Notes: generated from the sequence alone by a model not told the origin. A stretch of DNA of 64,000 nt from an uncultured Paraburkholderia sp. (GCA_940747215.1 CALNWS010000008.1:1-64000); one strand, 5' to 3'. Counted from the stretch's first letter, positions 9,811 through 20,742 are shown. Numbers and translations: made by a program.

Positions 9811-12010
9811 TCATGCGAGGCTCATCGTACCGTGCGCGTTGCGCGTCTCGTGGTTCAGCGCCGCCACGTCCACGATCAGCGCGACACTGCCGTCACCGAG
9901 AATGGTTGCGGCGGAAATGCCGTGCACCTTGCGGTAGTTCGTTTCGAGGTTCTTCACGACCACCTGCTGATGCCCCACCAGCTCGTCGATCAGCATCGCA
10001 AAGCGGTGCCCTCCGGTCTGCATGATGGTGACGATGCCTTGCGTCGGTTCCTGCTTCGCGTCTTCGACATTGAACACTTCGTGCAGCGCGACGAGCGGCA
10101 GATATTCGCCGCGCACGCGCACCACGCGTTCGCCGTTGGCCACCGTGTGATGTCTTCGGCTAGCGGCTGCAGCGACTCCATCACGAAGTTCAGCGGCAGA
10201 ATGAAGATTTCGTTGCCGACCTTCACCGACATGCCGTCGAGAATCGCGAGCGTGAGCGGCAACACTATGCGCGTGGTGCTGCCCTTGCCGGCGTGCGACG
10301 TGATTTCCACGTGACCACCCATCGACTGGATGTTCCGCTTCACCACGTCCATGCCGATACCGCGGCCAGAGACGTCCGTCACCTGCTCCGCCGTCGAGAA
10401 GCCCGGCAGGAAAATCAGGTTCCACACTTCTTCGTCGGACATCGTCTCGCTGACCTGCATGTCCTGCTTCGCAGCCTTCGCGAGAATCTTGTCGCGGCGC
10501 AGGCCCGCGCCGTCGTCGCTCACCTCGATGACGATGTTGTCGCCATGATATGCCGCCGACAGAGCCAACTGGTCGGTCGAATCCTTGCCCGCCGCGCTTC
10601 CACGGTTTCGATGCCGTGGTCGAGACTGTTGCGCACGAGGTGAGTCAGCGGACCGATGATCCTTTCGATGAGGCTCTTGTCGAGTTCGGTCGCCTGACCG
10701 AAGGTGACGAGTTCCACTTCCTTGCCGAGTTTCGCCGCCAGATCGCGCACTAGACGCGGGAAGCAGCTGAACACGTAATCCATCGGCATCATGCGGATCG
10801 ACATTACGGCTTCCTGCAAATCGCGCGCGTTACGCTCGAGCTGCGCCATGCCGCTGAATAGGCGATCGTGCAGCGCCGGGTCGAACGTGCTGGTGGTTTC
10901 GGCAAGCATGGCTTGCGTGATCACCAGTTCGCCAACTAGGTTGATCAGCTGATCGACCTTTTCGACGCCAACGCGAATCGAGCTGCCTTCCGCGCCACCC
11001 GCGGCCGCCACCGGCCGCGCCGCTGCCTTGCGATCCGTTTCGGCGGGTGCGGCTGCCGGTGCACTTGCCGCGTTTGCGGCAGGCGCGGAGCTCGCCGCGG
11101 GCGCGCTGACCGCTGCCGCTTGAGGCGCGGCGGCAGCCGGCGCGGCCGGTGCGTCGAGCAAACCATGAGTGGGTTTGGCGGATGCAGCGGTGCCGGCCGT
11201 CTGAGCCGGAGATGCTGTCGGTGCCGCCTGAACCGGTTGTGCTGCCTGTACTGCTTGCGCCGGAGTCGAGAGCGCAGCGTCGGGCGTTCCAGGTTCGCCT
11301 TGCTGCGCATCGTCTGCCGGTGCGGTGCCGCAGCCGATCGAGATCTGACTTTCGTCGATCACGAAACAGCACACGGCGATGATGTCGTCGGAGGTCACAT
11401 CGGTCTGGAGCCACAGCGTCAGATCGCCGCCGCTCTTGACCTGCCCAACGATGTTCCCTAGGTTGCCGAGCTCTTCGGCCAGCAGTTCCTGGTCCTTCTC
11501 ACCAACGCCCCGTAGCGTAATTTTCGCCTGCACCGCCTGTTCGACGACGTGCTCAGGTGCGCTGCCGCTTGCTACTGCTTCTGCTACTGCCTGTGCCGCC
11601 GCCGTTGCGCCCATGCGGCTTTCCGCATGCAACTGTTCGAGCTTCGCGCAGATCGCTTTCGCGACCGCGGCGTCCGGCTCGGCGCTCGCGCTATAATCGG
11701 CGAGCTGGCCCGACAATACGTCCTTGGTTTCGAGGAACGTGTCGATCATGTCCTTGCGCAGCATGAGTTCGTTGTTGCGTGCGCGGTCGAGCAGCGATTC
11801 GAGAATGTGGGTCGTTTCTCCGTCAGTGCGATGAAGCCGAACGTCGCCGCGCCGCCCTTGATCGAATGTGCCGCGCGGAAAATGGCCGCGAGGTCCTCCG
11901 GATCCGGATTGGCGATATTCAGATCGAGCAGCAACTGCTCCATCTGCGCGAGCAGTTCATCCGCTTCGTCGAAAAACGTTTCGATAGAACTGAGTGATGT
12001 CGAGTGTCAT
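9811..12010 (-). pseudogene. cheA: Chemotaxis histidine kinase CheA, about four frameshifts
   Basis: CheA is the central chemotaxis kinase. It starts at 12010 with MTLDITQFY and is frameshifted within about ten codons. The phosphotransfer domain follows (MEQLLLDLNIANPDPEDL, with the phospho-histidine in AAHSIKGGAATFGF), with another shift near 11820. A long open segment 11764-10590 holds the P2 region, an Ala/Pro/Thr linker, the dimerisation domain (VEKVDQLINLVGELVITQ) and the N-box (LTHLVRNSLDHGIE). The ATP domain continues in another frame (VSDDGAGLRRDKI, STAEQVTDVSGRGIGMDVV). The CheW-like domain is in a third, ending MSLA. All domains remain recognisable. Confidence 0.93.
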
Positions 12011-12110
12011 GCTTGGGTCACCGCGAGAGTTCCTGTCTAGGCTTGGGCTGCCGTGCCGCCGCGTCGAAAGCTTCTGAAACGTGTCTAAAAAGTAGCGTGT
12101 GGTGCAGCGC

Positions 12111-12471
12111 TCATGCGTGATCCGGTTGGGCTAACGCCGCCGCCAGTTCGGTCAGCATGTCGGGGTCGAGCGGCTTTTCGATCCAGCCGGTCGCTCCCGC
12201 TGCGCGCACCGCGGCCTTGAAAGGCTCGCCCGATTCCGTCGTGAGGACGAGGGGCCGGATTGCCGCGCAGCGCGGTGATCAGATCGAGGCCGGTTTTGCC
12301 CGGCATATGCTGGTCCGTCAACACGAGGTCGAACGACATGGCGAGCGCGTTTTCGAGCCCTTCGTTGCCGTCTGCCGCGAGCGTCACTTCATAGCCTGCC
12401 GTCGTCAGCGTGGCGGCGAGAATCTGCCACATCGAAGCCGAATCGTCGATTGCCAGAATATGCCTGATCAT
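12111..12471 (-). pseudogene. Single-domain response regulator (second CheY), frameshifted
   Basis: A CheY-like receiver between cheA and motB. It begins MIRHILAIDDSASMWQILAAT. The phospho-acceptor is in DLVLTDQHMPGKTG. After LITALRGNP a small deletion shifts the frame; the correct continuation reads VLTTESGEPFKAAVRAAGAT then GWIEKPLDPDMLTELAAAL and ends QPDHA with TGA at 12111. The conserved Thr (LTTES) and Lys (EKPLD) are present in the shifted part. Confidence 0.88.
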
Positions 12472-12555
12472 AAAAACCTCACTGTACTTACGCTATGGAC
12501 CGGCTGGCCGTGCGCGCCGACGAAGCGCGTCTCACGTCCAGGCTGTCGCTGTCTG

Positions 12556-13572
12556 TTACTGGGCCGCCGGCGCAATCGCCGGCACCTTCGGCACCACCGT
12601 CACCGGCGGCGCAAGTTTCTGGAACAGCGGCTTGGAGCCCGCTGCGTCGTCGGACAGGGTCGTCGTTGTGGAGTCGACATGGTTAAGCGCCTCCTCGGAC
12701 TTTCTGTTCAACACGATGATACTGATGCGGCGGTTTTCTGGATCCATTGGGTCCGCCTTGTTCAGGTTCTACGTGGACGCGAGGCCGAGCACGCGCATCA
12801 CTTTCGCTTCGTCCATGCCGCACGCGATCAGCTCGCGGCGCGATGCATTGGCGCGATCCACCGACAGTTCCCAGTTGCTGTAGTAACCCTTGCCGCCGCC
12901 CGCGTACTGCACGGCGTCGGTGTGGCCCTGCACGATGATGCGGTTCGGCACGTCGTTCAGCGTGTGGCCGATTTCGCGCAGGATGTCGCGCATATACGGC
13001 TCGACGTCGTCTTTCGCGGTGGCGAACATCGGCCGCTTCTGCGAATCGACGATCTCGATCTCGATGCGCAGGCCGGTCAGCGTCGAGTCGATGTGGATCT
13101 GCTGTTTGAACTGGCGCAACACCGGGTTCGCTTCGATCGCGGCCATCAGCTTTACCTGCAGATCGTGCAAGCGGGCCTGCTCGCGGCGCTCGAGTTCGCC
13201 CTGCAACTCTTTCACCGCCTGGTCGTCGTTGTGCGAGGCGCTGCGGCCCGAGCGGTTGTTCGAACCGTCGGTGGCGCGCGTCACGCCTTGCGCATCGGTC
13301 GAAATATCGCGGCCGCTACCTTTCAGGATGCTCGAATCTTCAGCGCTGCGATCGCCGCCCCACAGCGTGATCTTCAGCGGCTGGTTGAAGTAGTCGGCGA
13401 TGCCTCTCAGCTGCACCGTGGATGCCGAACTCAGCAGCCACATCAGCAGGAAGAAGGCCATCATCGCGGTCATGAAGTCCGCATAAGCGAGCTTCCACGC
13501 GCCGCCGTGGTGGCCGGCTTTCTTCGGCGCGGAGCGCTTGACGACGATGGCGCGGTCTTTATCCTTGCTCAT
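12556..13572 (-). pseudogene. motB: Flagellar motor stator MotB, one amber codon
   Basis: MotB anchors the stator to peptidoglycan and forms the proton channel with MotA. The N-terminus MSKDKDRAIVVKRSAPKK leads to the membrane segment with the essential aspartate (YADFMTAMMAFFLLMWL). The OmpA-like domain reads RIIVQGHTDAVQYAGG and LSVDRANASRREL. At 12769 CAG has become TAG just before NLNKADPMDPENRRISI; the rest of the frame (to 12556) is open. This single nonsense change removes the last 70 or so residues, including part of the peptidoglycan-binding fold. Confidence 0.93.
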
Positions 13573-13594
13573 GGCCTTCGTTCCCGGACGGCGC

Positions 13595-14459
13595 TTATTT
13601 GGCCTTGACGCGGCGCACGTGCTCTTCCAGCTCGGCGAACGACGGGCGTTCGGTCAAGAAGAGCACCTTGCGGCCAAACTCGACCGCGATGGCCGGCGCG
13701 TAGCCGTTCAGGCTGGCGAGAATCGTCACCTTGATGCACTGGAACATCTTGGTGGACTCGGTCACGCGCTGTTCGGCGACGCTCGCGAGCGGCCCGATCA
13801 GCCCGTAGGGAAAGCAGAATGCCGAGGAAGGTGCCGACCAGCGCCTAGGCGATCATTTCGCCGAGCACGGCGGGCGGCTTGTCGGCGGAGGCCATGGTGT
13901 GCACCACGCCCATCACCGCGGCCACGATACCGAACGCCGGCATCGCGTCGCCGACCTTTTTCAGCGCGTGCGCGGGCGCCTCGCCTTCGTGATGATGCGT
14001 TTCGATTTCTTCGTCCATCAGACTTTCGATCTCGAACGCATTCATGTTGCCGCCCAACCCAACATGAGACGCAGGTAGTCGGTCAGGAATTCGACGATGT
14101 GATGGTCGGGGAGAATCTTCGGGTATTGCGTGAAAATCGGGCTCTTCGACGGATCGTCGATGTCGGCCTCGAGCGTCAGCGTGCCTTCCTTGTGCGCCTT
14201 GGCGAGCAGGACGTAGAGGAGCTCCATCAGCTCCATATAAAAGTCCTTGTTGTACTTCGCGCCCTTGAACAGGGCCGGGTGACGCGCAGCGTCGCCTTGA
14301 TGGTCTTCATTCCGTTACCCAGAATGAATGCGCCGACTCCGGCGCCGACGATCATCAGCACTTCAACGGGCTGCACAGCGCGCCGAGATGGCCGCCTGCC
14401 AGCGTGTAACCGCCGAAAACGGACAAAAGCGTCACGAGTGTTCCCACGAAAATCAGCAC
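13595..14459 (-). pseudogene. motA: Flagellar motor stator MotA, multiply broken
   Basis: MotA is the four-helix stator subunit. It starts with GTG at 14459 (VLIFVGTLVTLLSVFGGYTL). Pieces in different frames read MELMELLYVLLAKAHKEGTL, then NMNAFEIESLMDEEIETHHH, then AFGIVAAVMGVVHTM. Frameshifts lie near 14360, 14260, 14050 and 13810, with a CAG to TAG nonsense at 13846 after LGEMIA. The C-terminus RPSFAELEEHVRRVKAK ends at 13595, directly upstream of motB. Confidence 0.92.
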
Positions 14460-14579
14460 TGCCGAGCCCTCACAAAGAAAGAAGCGACGGTGACCGTTGT
14501 TAAACTGGTTTACGGTAGTGACTCGGAAAACTTTGACGCAAACGCTTGCTCGGGCAATGGTATAAACCAGAAACTGGTT

Positions 14580-14869
14580 CGTCCATAAGGAGATCGCGGG
14601 ATGCGCTTGGGCGACGGCGCTCGACTTGCCTTTGTCCGCGAGCGCGGACAGCACGGCGTGGTCGTCGAAACGGAAACGGCACAGCACCTGATTGGACGCC
14701 GCGAGCTTCACGGTCTGCGCCAGCGAAAGGTTGGCGAACGTCGGCTAGCTGGTCCGAAATCCCCATGCGAAACATGCCCATTGGCTTGTCTTCGCGCAGC
14801 AGCTGGGCGAGCAGGAGATAAGACAGGTTGACTTCTTTGATCTCAGTGAGCATCACTTGTGGAGCTCAT
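14580..14869 (-). pseudogene. flhD: Flagellar master regulator FlhD remnant; flhC absent
   Basis: FlhD with FlhC activates class II flagellar genes. The ancestral ATG is at 14867-14869 (MSSTS), with a two-base deletion before MLTEIKEVNLSYLLLAQ. LLREDKPMGMFRMGISDQ then LADV follow, and another shift lies before KLAASNQVLCRFRFDDHAVL and ADKGKSSAVAQAHPAI. Homology fades near 14585. The 120 bases from there to motA show no FlhC sequence, so flhC has been deleted. Confidence 0.85.
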
Positions 14870-15595
14870 GATTTCCCTAGGGTATGTCTGGCTGGTCAGG
14901 CCGTTTGCGAAACGTTTGCTCGAACGCACGCACTTCAACCGCACGATTCGGCTCGTTTCTGGTGTTGCGAGCATTGTGGCTAAAGTGGGAGCCGACGAGA
15001 ATCGGACAGACACCCCGGCGTAGTGCCGGAATAATCCGTCATTCGTGTAGGAATTTTTCCTACAAAGTGACGCAAAAAGGGAATTGGGAGTAAATCGGGC
15101 CGCCTCGAACGCATGTAACGGAAAGCCTGACCGCGTTACATATAGACGGTGATTTTGAGCTGTACGGTGAGTATTACGGCATTTACCGGCCGCACCTTTA
15201 GTGCGGTGACCACGAATTATAAGACGTTTTCACTTAGCTGCCATGAAGCCCGTGTAGGGCTTATTCTCCATATTCATTTGGCTAGGCCCGCCGCTTGCTA
15301 AAGCACAGCGCAGCGTTTGCTTACGACTGCGAAAATCCCATCCAGACTGGAAGAATGAGAATGGGCCTCCAGAACACCTGTAACGCGCCGTGTTTCTCGC
15401 TGTAACAACATTAAGCGTTTGAAAAATAACTCGAATTAGCTCGGCCGATCCCGATAACGAACGCTAAGGGATTACCCGATGCAGGTTCGGAGCACCCCGG
15501 GCGGGGGCATACCGCGCCCAACCGTCCGTCAGGCATTCGCTCTTCGCTCTATTCGAGCGCCGCTGTGCGAAGCCGTACTGAACAGGAGAAAACGC
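14870..15595. other. Gene-free region upstream of flhD and of the glycosyltransferase
   Basis: About 725 bases without a supportable gene. It would hold the divergent promoter regions of the former flhDC operon and of the glycosyltransferase gene. I see no clear sigma-70 pair or hairpin I would defend. It is less GC-rich than its surroundings. Confidence 0.5.
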
Positions 15596-16666
15596 ATGCG
15601 TATCGCACAAATTGCGCCATTGTATGAAGCAGTCCCGCCGAAATTCTATGTCTATGGCGGCACCGAACGCGTCGTGTCGTATCTGACCGAGGCACTGGTC
15701 GATCTTGGCCACGACGTCACGCTGTTCGCCAGTGGCGATTCGGTCAAGTCCGCCAATCTCGAGGCTTACTGGCCGCGCGCGTTGCGTCTTGATCCGACGA
15801 TCCGCGACGCGTTGGCGCCGCACGTCCTAATGATGGAAAAGGTGCGCAAGGTCGCGCATGAGTTCGACGTGCTGCACTTCCATCTCGACTACATGCCGTT
15901 CCCGCTCTTCACGACGATGGACACGCCGTTCGTAACGACGCTGCATGGCCGTCTGGATCTGCCGGAACTGCAACCCGTGTTCGACGCGTTCTCGAACGTG
16001 CCGGTGGTGTCGATTTCCGATTCGCAGCGCCTGCCGCTGCCACAGGCGAACTGGCTCAATACGATTTACCACGGTTTGCCGGATCAGCTTCTCACGCCGC
16101 AGGCGCACAAGAAGCCGGAATACCTCGCGTTCCTCGGCCGCATCTGCCCGGAAAAGCGCGTCGACACAGCTATCAAGATCGCCGTGCAAAGCGGTCTACC
16201 GCTGAAGATCGCCGCCAAGGTGGACAAGGTCGACCAAGAATACTTCAAGCGCGAAATCGAGCCGCTGCTGTCGATGGCGCACGTGGAGTTCGTCGGCGAG
16301 ATCAATGAAGCGCAGAAGCCGGAGTTTCTTTCGGGCGCGAAGGCCCTGCTCTTCCCGATCTACTGGTCGGAGCCGTTCGGCCTCGTGATGATCGAGTCGA
16401 TGGCGTGCGGCACACCGGTCATCGCATTCAACCGCGGTTCGGTGCCGGAAGTGATCGACCACGGCGTGACGGGTTACATCGTGGAAGATGTGCAAGGTGC
16501 GGTGGCCGCGTTGCAGCACCTCGACGATCTGTCGCGCACTGAGATCCGCGCGCAGTTCGAACGCCGCTTCAGTTCGAAAACGATGGCGCAGAACTACGTC
16601 GACGGTTATTCGACGCTGATTGAAGTAACGCGCCGCCCGGTACTGCGTCAGGTTGCAGTGGGCTAA
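15596..16666 (+). CDS. Group 4 glycosyltransferase, intact
   Basis: A 356-residue retaining glycosyltransferase of the GT-B fold (GT4 type), cytoplasmic, probably building a polysaccharide or glycolipid; the substrate cannot be told. I chose the ATG at 15596 because AGGAGAA lies just upstream and MRIAQIAPLYEAV is the normal family start. The N-terminal domain shows YGGTERVVSYLTEAL and FASGDS. The donor-binding domain shows YLAFLGRICPEKRVDTAI and the family signature EPFGLVMIESMACGTPV followed by NRGSVPEV. It has no operon partner: dead flhD lies behind it on the other strand. It is open and family-length. Confidence 0.85.
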   Translation: MRIAQIAPLYEAVPPKFYVYGGTERVVSYLTEALVDLGHDVTLFASGDSVKSANLEAYWPRALRLDPTIRDALAPHVLMMEKVRKVAHEFDVLHFHLDYMPFPLFTTMDTPFVTTLHGRLDLPELQPVFDAFSNVPVVSISDSQRLPLPQANWLNTIYHGLPDQLLTPQAHKKPEYLAFLGRICPEKRVDTAIKIAVQSGLPLKIAAKVDKVDQEYFKREIEPLLSMAHVEFVGEINEAQKPEFLSGAKALLFPIYWSEPFGLVMIESMACGTPVIAFNRGSVPEVIDHGVTGYIVEDVQGAVAALQHLDDLSRTEIRAQFERRFSSKTMAQNYVDGYSTLIEVTRRPVLRQVAVG

Positions 16667-16836
16667 AGAAAGAGAATCAGGCGTTTAAAGCGCTTTCACG
16701 CCGAAACGCCTGTTCACTTCAGCCAACGTCGACGTGCTTTTCCGACCAAGGTTATGAAATACGCGTAATAACGCGTAATTTTTTCACGTGAATCGTTTGC
16801 GAGATAGCAGCCGTAAGTTATCCACGTCGACGTACA

Positions 16837-16866
16837 GAAAAAAGTCGCCCGAGGGGCGGCTTTTTA
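16837..16866. terminator. Bidirectional intrinsic terminator
   Basis: Stem gtcgccc (16844-16850) and gggcggc (16854-16860) with a 3-base loop, flanked by AAAAAA on the left and TTTTT on the right. It sits between the convergent glycosyltransferase and hns-like genes and could serve both. Confidence 0.85.
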
Positions 16867-16969
16867 ATATGCATGTGGATGCGCTTCCATGACGGATTAG
16901 CGAAGCGTCATTAAAGCCGGGCTATCTCGACACCTTCAGTTCGCTTTCGCGTGCAACGGCGAAATTGGC

Positions 16970-17273
16970 TTAAACCGCGCCAATCAAAAATCGCTCGCGG
17001 TTCTTACCGACAATCCACTTGGGTGGCTTGCCGCGTCCACTCCATGTATTTCCCGACTTCGGATCCTGATACTTCGCAGGCAGCGGAGCCTTCTTGGGCG
17101 GGCATCCGCGCTTGGCGGCAACCGCAAAACCGAGGTCTTGTGCACCTAGACCGTATTCAGCGATCTTTTGGTGGATGTCGGCGACTACGTTATCAATCTC
17201 AGTACGCCGCGCTTCTTCTGCTTGAGCCTGCAATCTCGCGATCTGCGCCTTGAGGTCTGCATATATGAGACAT
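16970..17273 (-). pseudogene. H-NS-family DNA-binding protein, frameshift in codons 2-5
   Basis: A small H-NS-like nucleoid protein. The body reads LQAQAEEARRTEIDNVVADI (coiled-coil oligomerisation part), then GLGAQDLGFAVAA, and the C-terminal DNA-binding motif NTWSGRGKPPKWIVGKN; it ends LIGAV. The natural start is the ATG at 17273, preceded by GGGAG at good spacing. From that ATG to the stop there are 304 bases, one more than a multiple of three. The body frame is YADLKAQIARLQAQ and the extra base lies within TCTCATATAT. Weak initiation at a TTG (17233) could still make an 87-residue product. Lesion by sequence; residual expression is open. Confidence 0.75.
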
Positions 17274-17545
17274 TCCGGTTCTCCCTTTTTCTAGAACTCA
17301 TTGGCAGGCAGACTAACTGCAATTATAAAAATTCGCAATAGCTAACAATACCGATTTAGGAAAATATCCTATGGTAATTATTAAACGTAGATGAAATGTA
17401 AAGCCAACGCTTTATCGCTATTAATCGAAAAAATGTCCTGTGGGCACCCGATTGGGCTGTCTTTCTCTAGAATTGGCCGCTCACGACATGCGTTGGGCGG
17501 ATAACGGGTATGCGAAACGCATTACCATTTTTAGGATTACCAACC
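17274..17545. other. AT-rich intergenic segment
   Basis: About 270 bases between the divergent hns-like gene and aqpZ. Positions 17300-17430 are strikingly AT-rich for this genome (runs such as attataaaaattcgcaatag). It probably holds the promoters of both genes and would suit autoregulatory H-NS binding; that is inference. Confidence 0.45.
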
Positions 17546-18289
17546 ATGCAGTTGTCAAAACGCCTTGCTGCCGAACTCTTTGGCACATTCTGGCTCGTGC
17601 TGGGAGGCTGTGGCAGCACAGTGCTCGCCGCGAATTTCGCCGGTCCGGTTCATGGCCTCAGCATCGGCTTCGTCGGCGTTTCGCTCGCGTTCGGGCTGAC
17701 CATGCTGACAATGGCGTACGCCATCGGCCATATTTCCGGCTGCCATCTGAATCCGGCGGTAAGCGTCGGCCTGACCGCGTCGCCGGCCGTTTTCCGTTGC
17801 GCGATCTCGTTCCGTATATCGCCGCACAACTTGCCGGCGCATTGCTGGGCGCGTTCGTCCTTTCGCTGATCGCCTCGGGCAAGCCGGAGTTCGATCTCGT
17901 CGCAAGCGGGTTCGCGAGCAATGGTTATGGCAAGCGCTCACCGGGTCATTATTCGCTTGCGGCCGCATTTATTTGCGAAGTCGTGATGACCGGCTTTTTC
18001 CTATTCGTCATCCTTGGCGCAACGGACAAGCGCGCCCGCCGGCTTCGCGCCGATTGCGATCGGTTTGTGTCTCACGCTGATTCACCTCATTTCGATTCCG
18101 GTGACGAACACGTCCGTCAATCCGGCGCGCTCAACCGGACCGGCGCTCTTCGCGGGCGGTGCGGCTGTCGACCAGTTGTGGCTGTTCTGGGTCGCTCCCA
18201 TCATCGGCGCGGTGATCGCGGGCGCACTGTATCCGTTGCTGGCGTGCGGTGGCCGGACTTCCGCGGAGCAGGCACTCGCGCTCGATTAA
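17546..18289 (+). pseudogene. aqpZ: Aquaporin Z, two frameshifts
   Basis: AqpZ is the water channel of the inner membrane. The ATG at 17546 gives [20 protein letters not shown]. The first NPA loop is HLNPAVSVG and the second is [14 protein letters not shown]. An extra CG dinucleotide near 17780 (GACCGTCGCC to GACCGCGTCGCC) shifts the frame, and a two-base loss near 18030 shifts it again (ATDKRA to [11 protein letters not shown]). The last frame ends QALALD at 18289. Both pore motifs survive, but no frame encodes the whole channel. Confidence 0.92.
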
Positions 18290-18316
18290 ACGATCGCGCG
18301 TGGTTGGAACCAACGA

Positions 18317-18346
18317 ACATAACGGGCACCCAGGCACCCGTTTTTT
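18317..18346 (+). terminator. Probable terminator of aqpZ
   Basis: The short inverted repeat acggg...cccgt is followed by TTTTTTAT, 30 bases after the aqpZ stop. The stem is short, so moderate support. Confidence 0.45.
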
Positions 18347-18452
18347 ATGCCAAGGAGCCATGCAAAGACCGGGTCGGTGGGGGCGGCGCCTCGCGCCTTC
18401 GCGACCCGCTGCTAGAATCGTGCGACCTTCCAAGCTCGCGCAGGTGCTACCG

Positions 18453-19155
18453 ATGAACCGTCTCCGCGGATTCCTGCCTACCGTCGCATTCGCATTTAGC
18501 GGCCTGTGCGCTGGCGCGGCCATGTCATCTTCCGCGTATGCAGCGGATTCACACACAGAAACGCTGGTATTCGTGCGGCACGGCGAAAAGCCCGCGCAGG
18601 GTTACGGCCAGCTCAATTGCTAGGAGCTGAATCGGGCGCTCGCTTTGCCGGCCGTCATTGCGGCCAAGTTCGGCAAGCCCGACGCGACCTATGCGCCTGA
18701 TCCGGTTCAACGGAAAGACGACAGCAGTAAGCCATACTACTCTACATCCGGCCGCTCGCCACGATCGAGCCGACAGCCATCCAGTTCCAGATGCCGGTCT
18801 AGACCCCTATGGTTTCGCGCAGATCGATCAGCTCTGCAGCGCGCTAGTCGATCCGGCAAATCGCGGCAAGCTGATTGTGGTGGCATGGGAACACAAACTG
18901 ATCGTCAAACTGCTGCGGCAAATCATGAGCGCGCATGGCGGAAATGCCGCCGACGTGCCGAAATGGCAAAGCGGCGATTTCGACAGTATCTATATCGTGC
19001 GACTCGATTGGCAAAACGGCATCGCCAAAGCTAGCTTCAAACACGATAACCAGGGTTTGAATGGGCGCGCTGCCGATTGTCCATGCGCGGCGCTGCCCCA
19101 TTCACCGTCGGCTTCGGCGGCTTCGGCGCCAAAATCTGCCAGCGCAGCTGATTAA
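18453..19155 (+). pseudogene. Exported histidine-phosphatase-family protein, broken
   Basis: A phosphoglycerate-mutase-like (histidine phosphatase) protein with a signal peptide (MNRLRGFLPTVAFAFSG to AYAAD). The catalytic RHG is in LVFVRHGEKPAQGYG. At 18621 the codon after GQLNC is TAG where family members have Gln (CAG to TAG). A further frameshift near 18750 separates the front from the rear half, which reads KLIVVAWEHKLIVKLLRQI and DFDSIYIVRLDW, holding the second catalytic histidine (EHK). It ends at 19155. The substrate is unknown. Confidence 0.8.
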
Positions 19156-19457
19156 ACGAGTCATACAGATGTAAGGCGCAATTACGGCGGCCATTAAACG
19201 GATTTGCAGAAAATCGGAAAGCCGCCCGTAGTCGCCTCAGGCGAATAGGCGCAAAGCCTTATTCGGCAAGGCTTTACGGCGGCAATTGGCCGGCAGCCGC
19301 GTCGGCTTCGAATAATCTCTCTATTTGCTTTCAACGCCTGCGACGATGCTTGCAGTCCGTAACATCTCGTCACAGTCGCCACCTGCACGAGTGCATACAT
19401 TGGTCCTGTGCGACAAACGCGTCGCCTCACGAAACTGAATGAGATCAGGAGAACACC
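19156..19457. other. Gene-free intergenic region
   Basis: About 300 bases. A partly mirrored stretch at 19235-19290 (gccgc...ggcaaagcc type elements) may terminate the upstream gene. Otherwise I see only the ribosome site (AGGAGAAC) of the next gene. Confidence 0.4.
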
Positions 19458-19732
19458 ATGAAACGCATCGTCACTCACTTGCTGGTTGCTGCTGGACTCG
19501 CCGCGGGCTTGTGCGGCGTTGCGCAGGCGCATACGGATCTAGCGGCCTGTCGCTCGGCGCGCCGGTGTACAGCCATCCGGCGCCGGTCTACTACGGCGGC
19601 GGTTGGGATCACCGTTATTACCATCGCGACTACGATCGTGGCGAGCATCGCGGCTGGTATCGCAACGATCACAACGACCGCCGTTGGGGCCATGACGACC
19701 ACGGCGATCGCCGTGGCGGAGGGCACGGCTAA
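19458..19732 (+). pseudogene. Small exported His/Asp/Arg/Gly-rich protein, one-base deletion
   Basis: A short protein of unknown function. The ATG at 19458 with upstream AGGAG gives a clean signal peptide (MKRIVTHLLVAAGLAAGLCG, then VAQAHTDL). At about 19540 one base is missing, so the mature part continues in the next frame: GLSLGAPVYSHPAPVYYGGG, then a tail rich in His, Asp, Arg, Tyr and Gly ending RRGGGHG. Only this one lesion separates the halves. Confidence 0.7.
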
Positions 19733-19746
19733 TTAACGGCACGTAA

Positions 19747-19784
19747 AAACGGCTCGCATTTACTCCAGTCAATGCGAGCCGTTT
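19747..19784. terminator. Strong bidirectional terminator
   Basis: A perfect 14-bp inverted repeat, aaacggctcgcatt and aatgcgagccgttt, with a 10-base loop. It lies between two convergent genes. Confidence 0.88.
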
Positions 19785-19823
19785 CCATGAAATGACCGGA
19801 ATGCCCGATATCGTCGGAAAGCT

Positions 19824-20646
19824 TCAGGACGCCAGTTCGTCGTCGAGCGAAAAAAGCTTGCGCAGATGATGCGCGCGACGCCGGCCTCGAAGTTATTGCC
19901 GATGCGCGGCACGTTTGGCAGGCGCGTGATCAGATCGGGATTTGCCTTGTTCATCATGACGGGTATCCGGCCGTTTCCAGCAGATCGATGTCGTTCATGT
20001 TGTCGCCGAAAGCGACGCATTGCGAGGCGTCCACACCGAGCTGGTCGAGCACGATCTTCAGCACGCGCCCTTTCGAGACGTTCGCCGTCATCACTTCGAG
20101 GCAGTTCGGCAGCGAGTACGTCACATAAAGCTGATCGCCAAACTCGCGCTCCAGATTGATCGAGACTTCCGCGAGGTCCGCAGGATTGCCGATATGGAGC
20201 GCCTTGGCGATGTCCACGCCGTCGTGCGCGGGCAGGTCCGTAATTTCGTACGTGAAGCCGGAATCGCGATGCATTTCCAGCAGTTCCGGCGCATCGCGAT
20301 CGATCAATCAAGTCTGGTCGGCGAACAGGTTCACGATCACGCGGCCATGCGTACCGACGATTTCCGGTTGCACGAGCCGCTTCACGATGGCGGGCGGCAG
20401 GTCGTCGGCATGAGTCACCGTGTGATCGGGTGCGTGAATGCGCGCGCCGTTCGACGTGATCAGATACGGATCGATACCGAGCAATTTGCGAATGCCCGCG
20501 ACGTCGCAGTAATGGCACCCGGTGGCAATGACGAAACGCAGACCATCGCTTTCAAGTTTGCGCACGGTGGCGACCGTGAACGGGTCGACCTGATGATCGG
20601 CGTTGAGCAGCATGCCGTCGAGATCCGTGGCGATGACTTTGTACAT
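19824..20646 (-). pseudogene. Cof-type HAD-superfamily sugar-phosphate phosphatase, broken
   Basis: A HAD-IIB (Cof) phosphatase. It starts MYKVIATDLDGMLLNADHQ; the family motif is DxDGTLL, so Thr has become Met. Motif II lies in LRFVIATGCHYCDV. A TGG to TGA change at about 20305 (LFADQT then stop then LIDRD) interrupts it. Motif III/IV reads CVAFGDNMNDIDLLE. A frameshift after GYPS moves to MMNKANPDLITRLPNVPRIG, and another precedes the last residues LFSLDDELAS at 19824. Confidence 0.85.
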
Positions 20647-20742
20647 GGTGTAAGCGGCGGGAGAGCGACAAAAGTAACATTACCGTCCACCGCCTTATTC
20701 CTATGTGAAAGCAGGCGCATTCAGGCGTCCGCCCCAAGTGTT

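Noticed and set aside
12157..13608. Long plus-strand open frame of 483 codons opposite cheY and motB
   Set aside because: It is antisense to clearly homologous cheY and motB sequence and has the His/Arg/Ala-rich composition typical of shadows in high-GC DNA.
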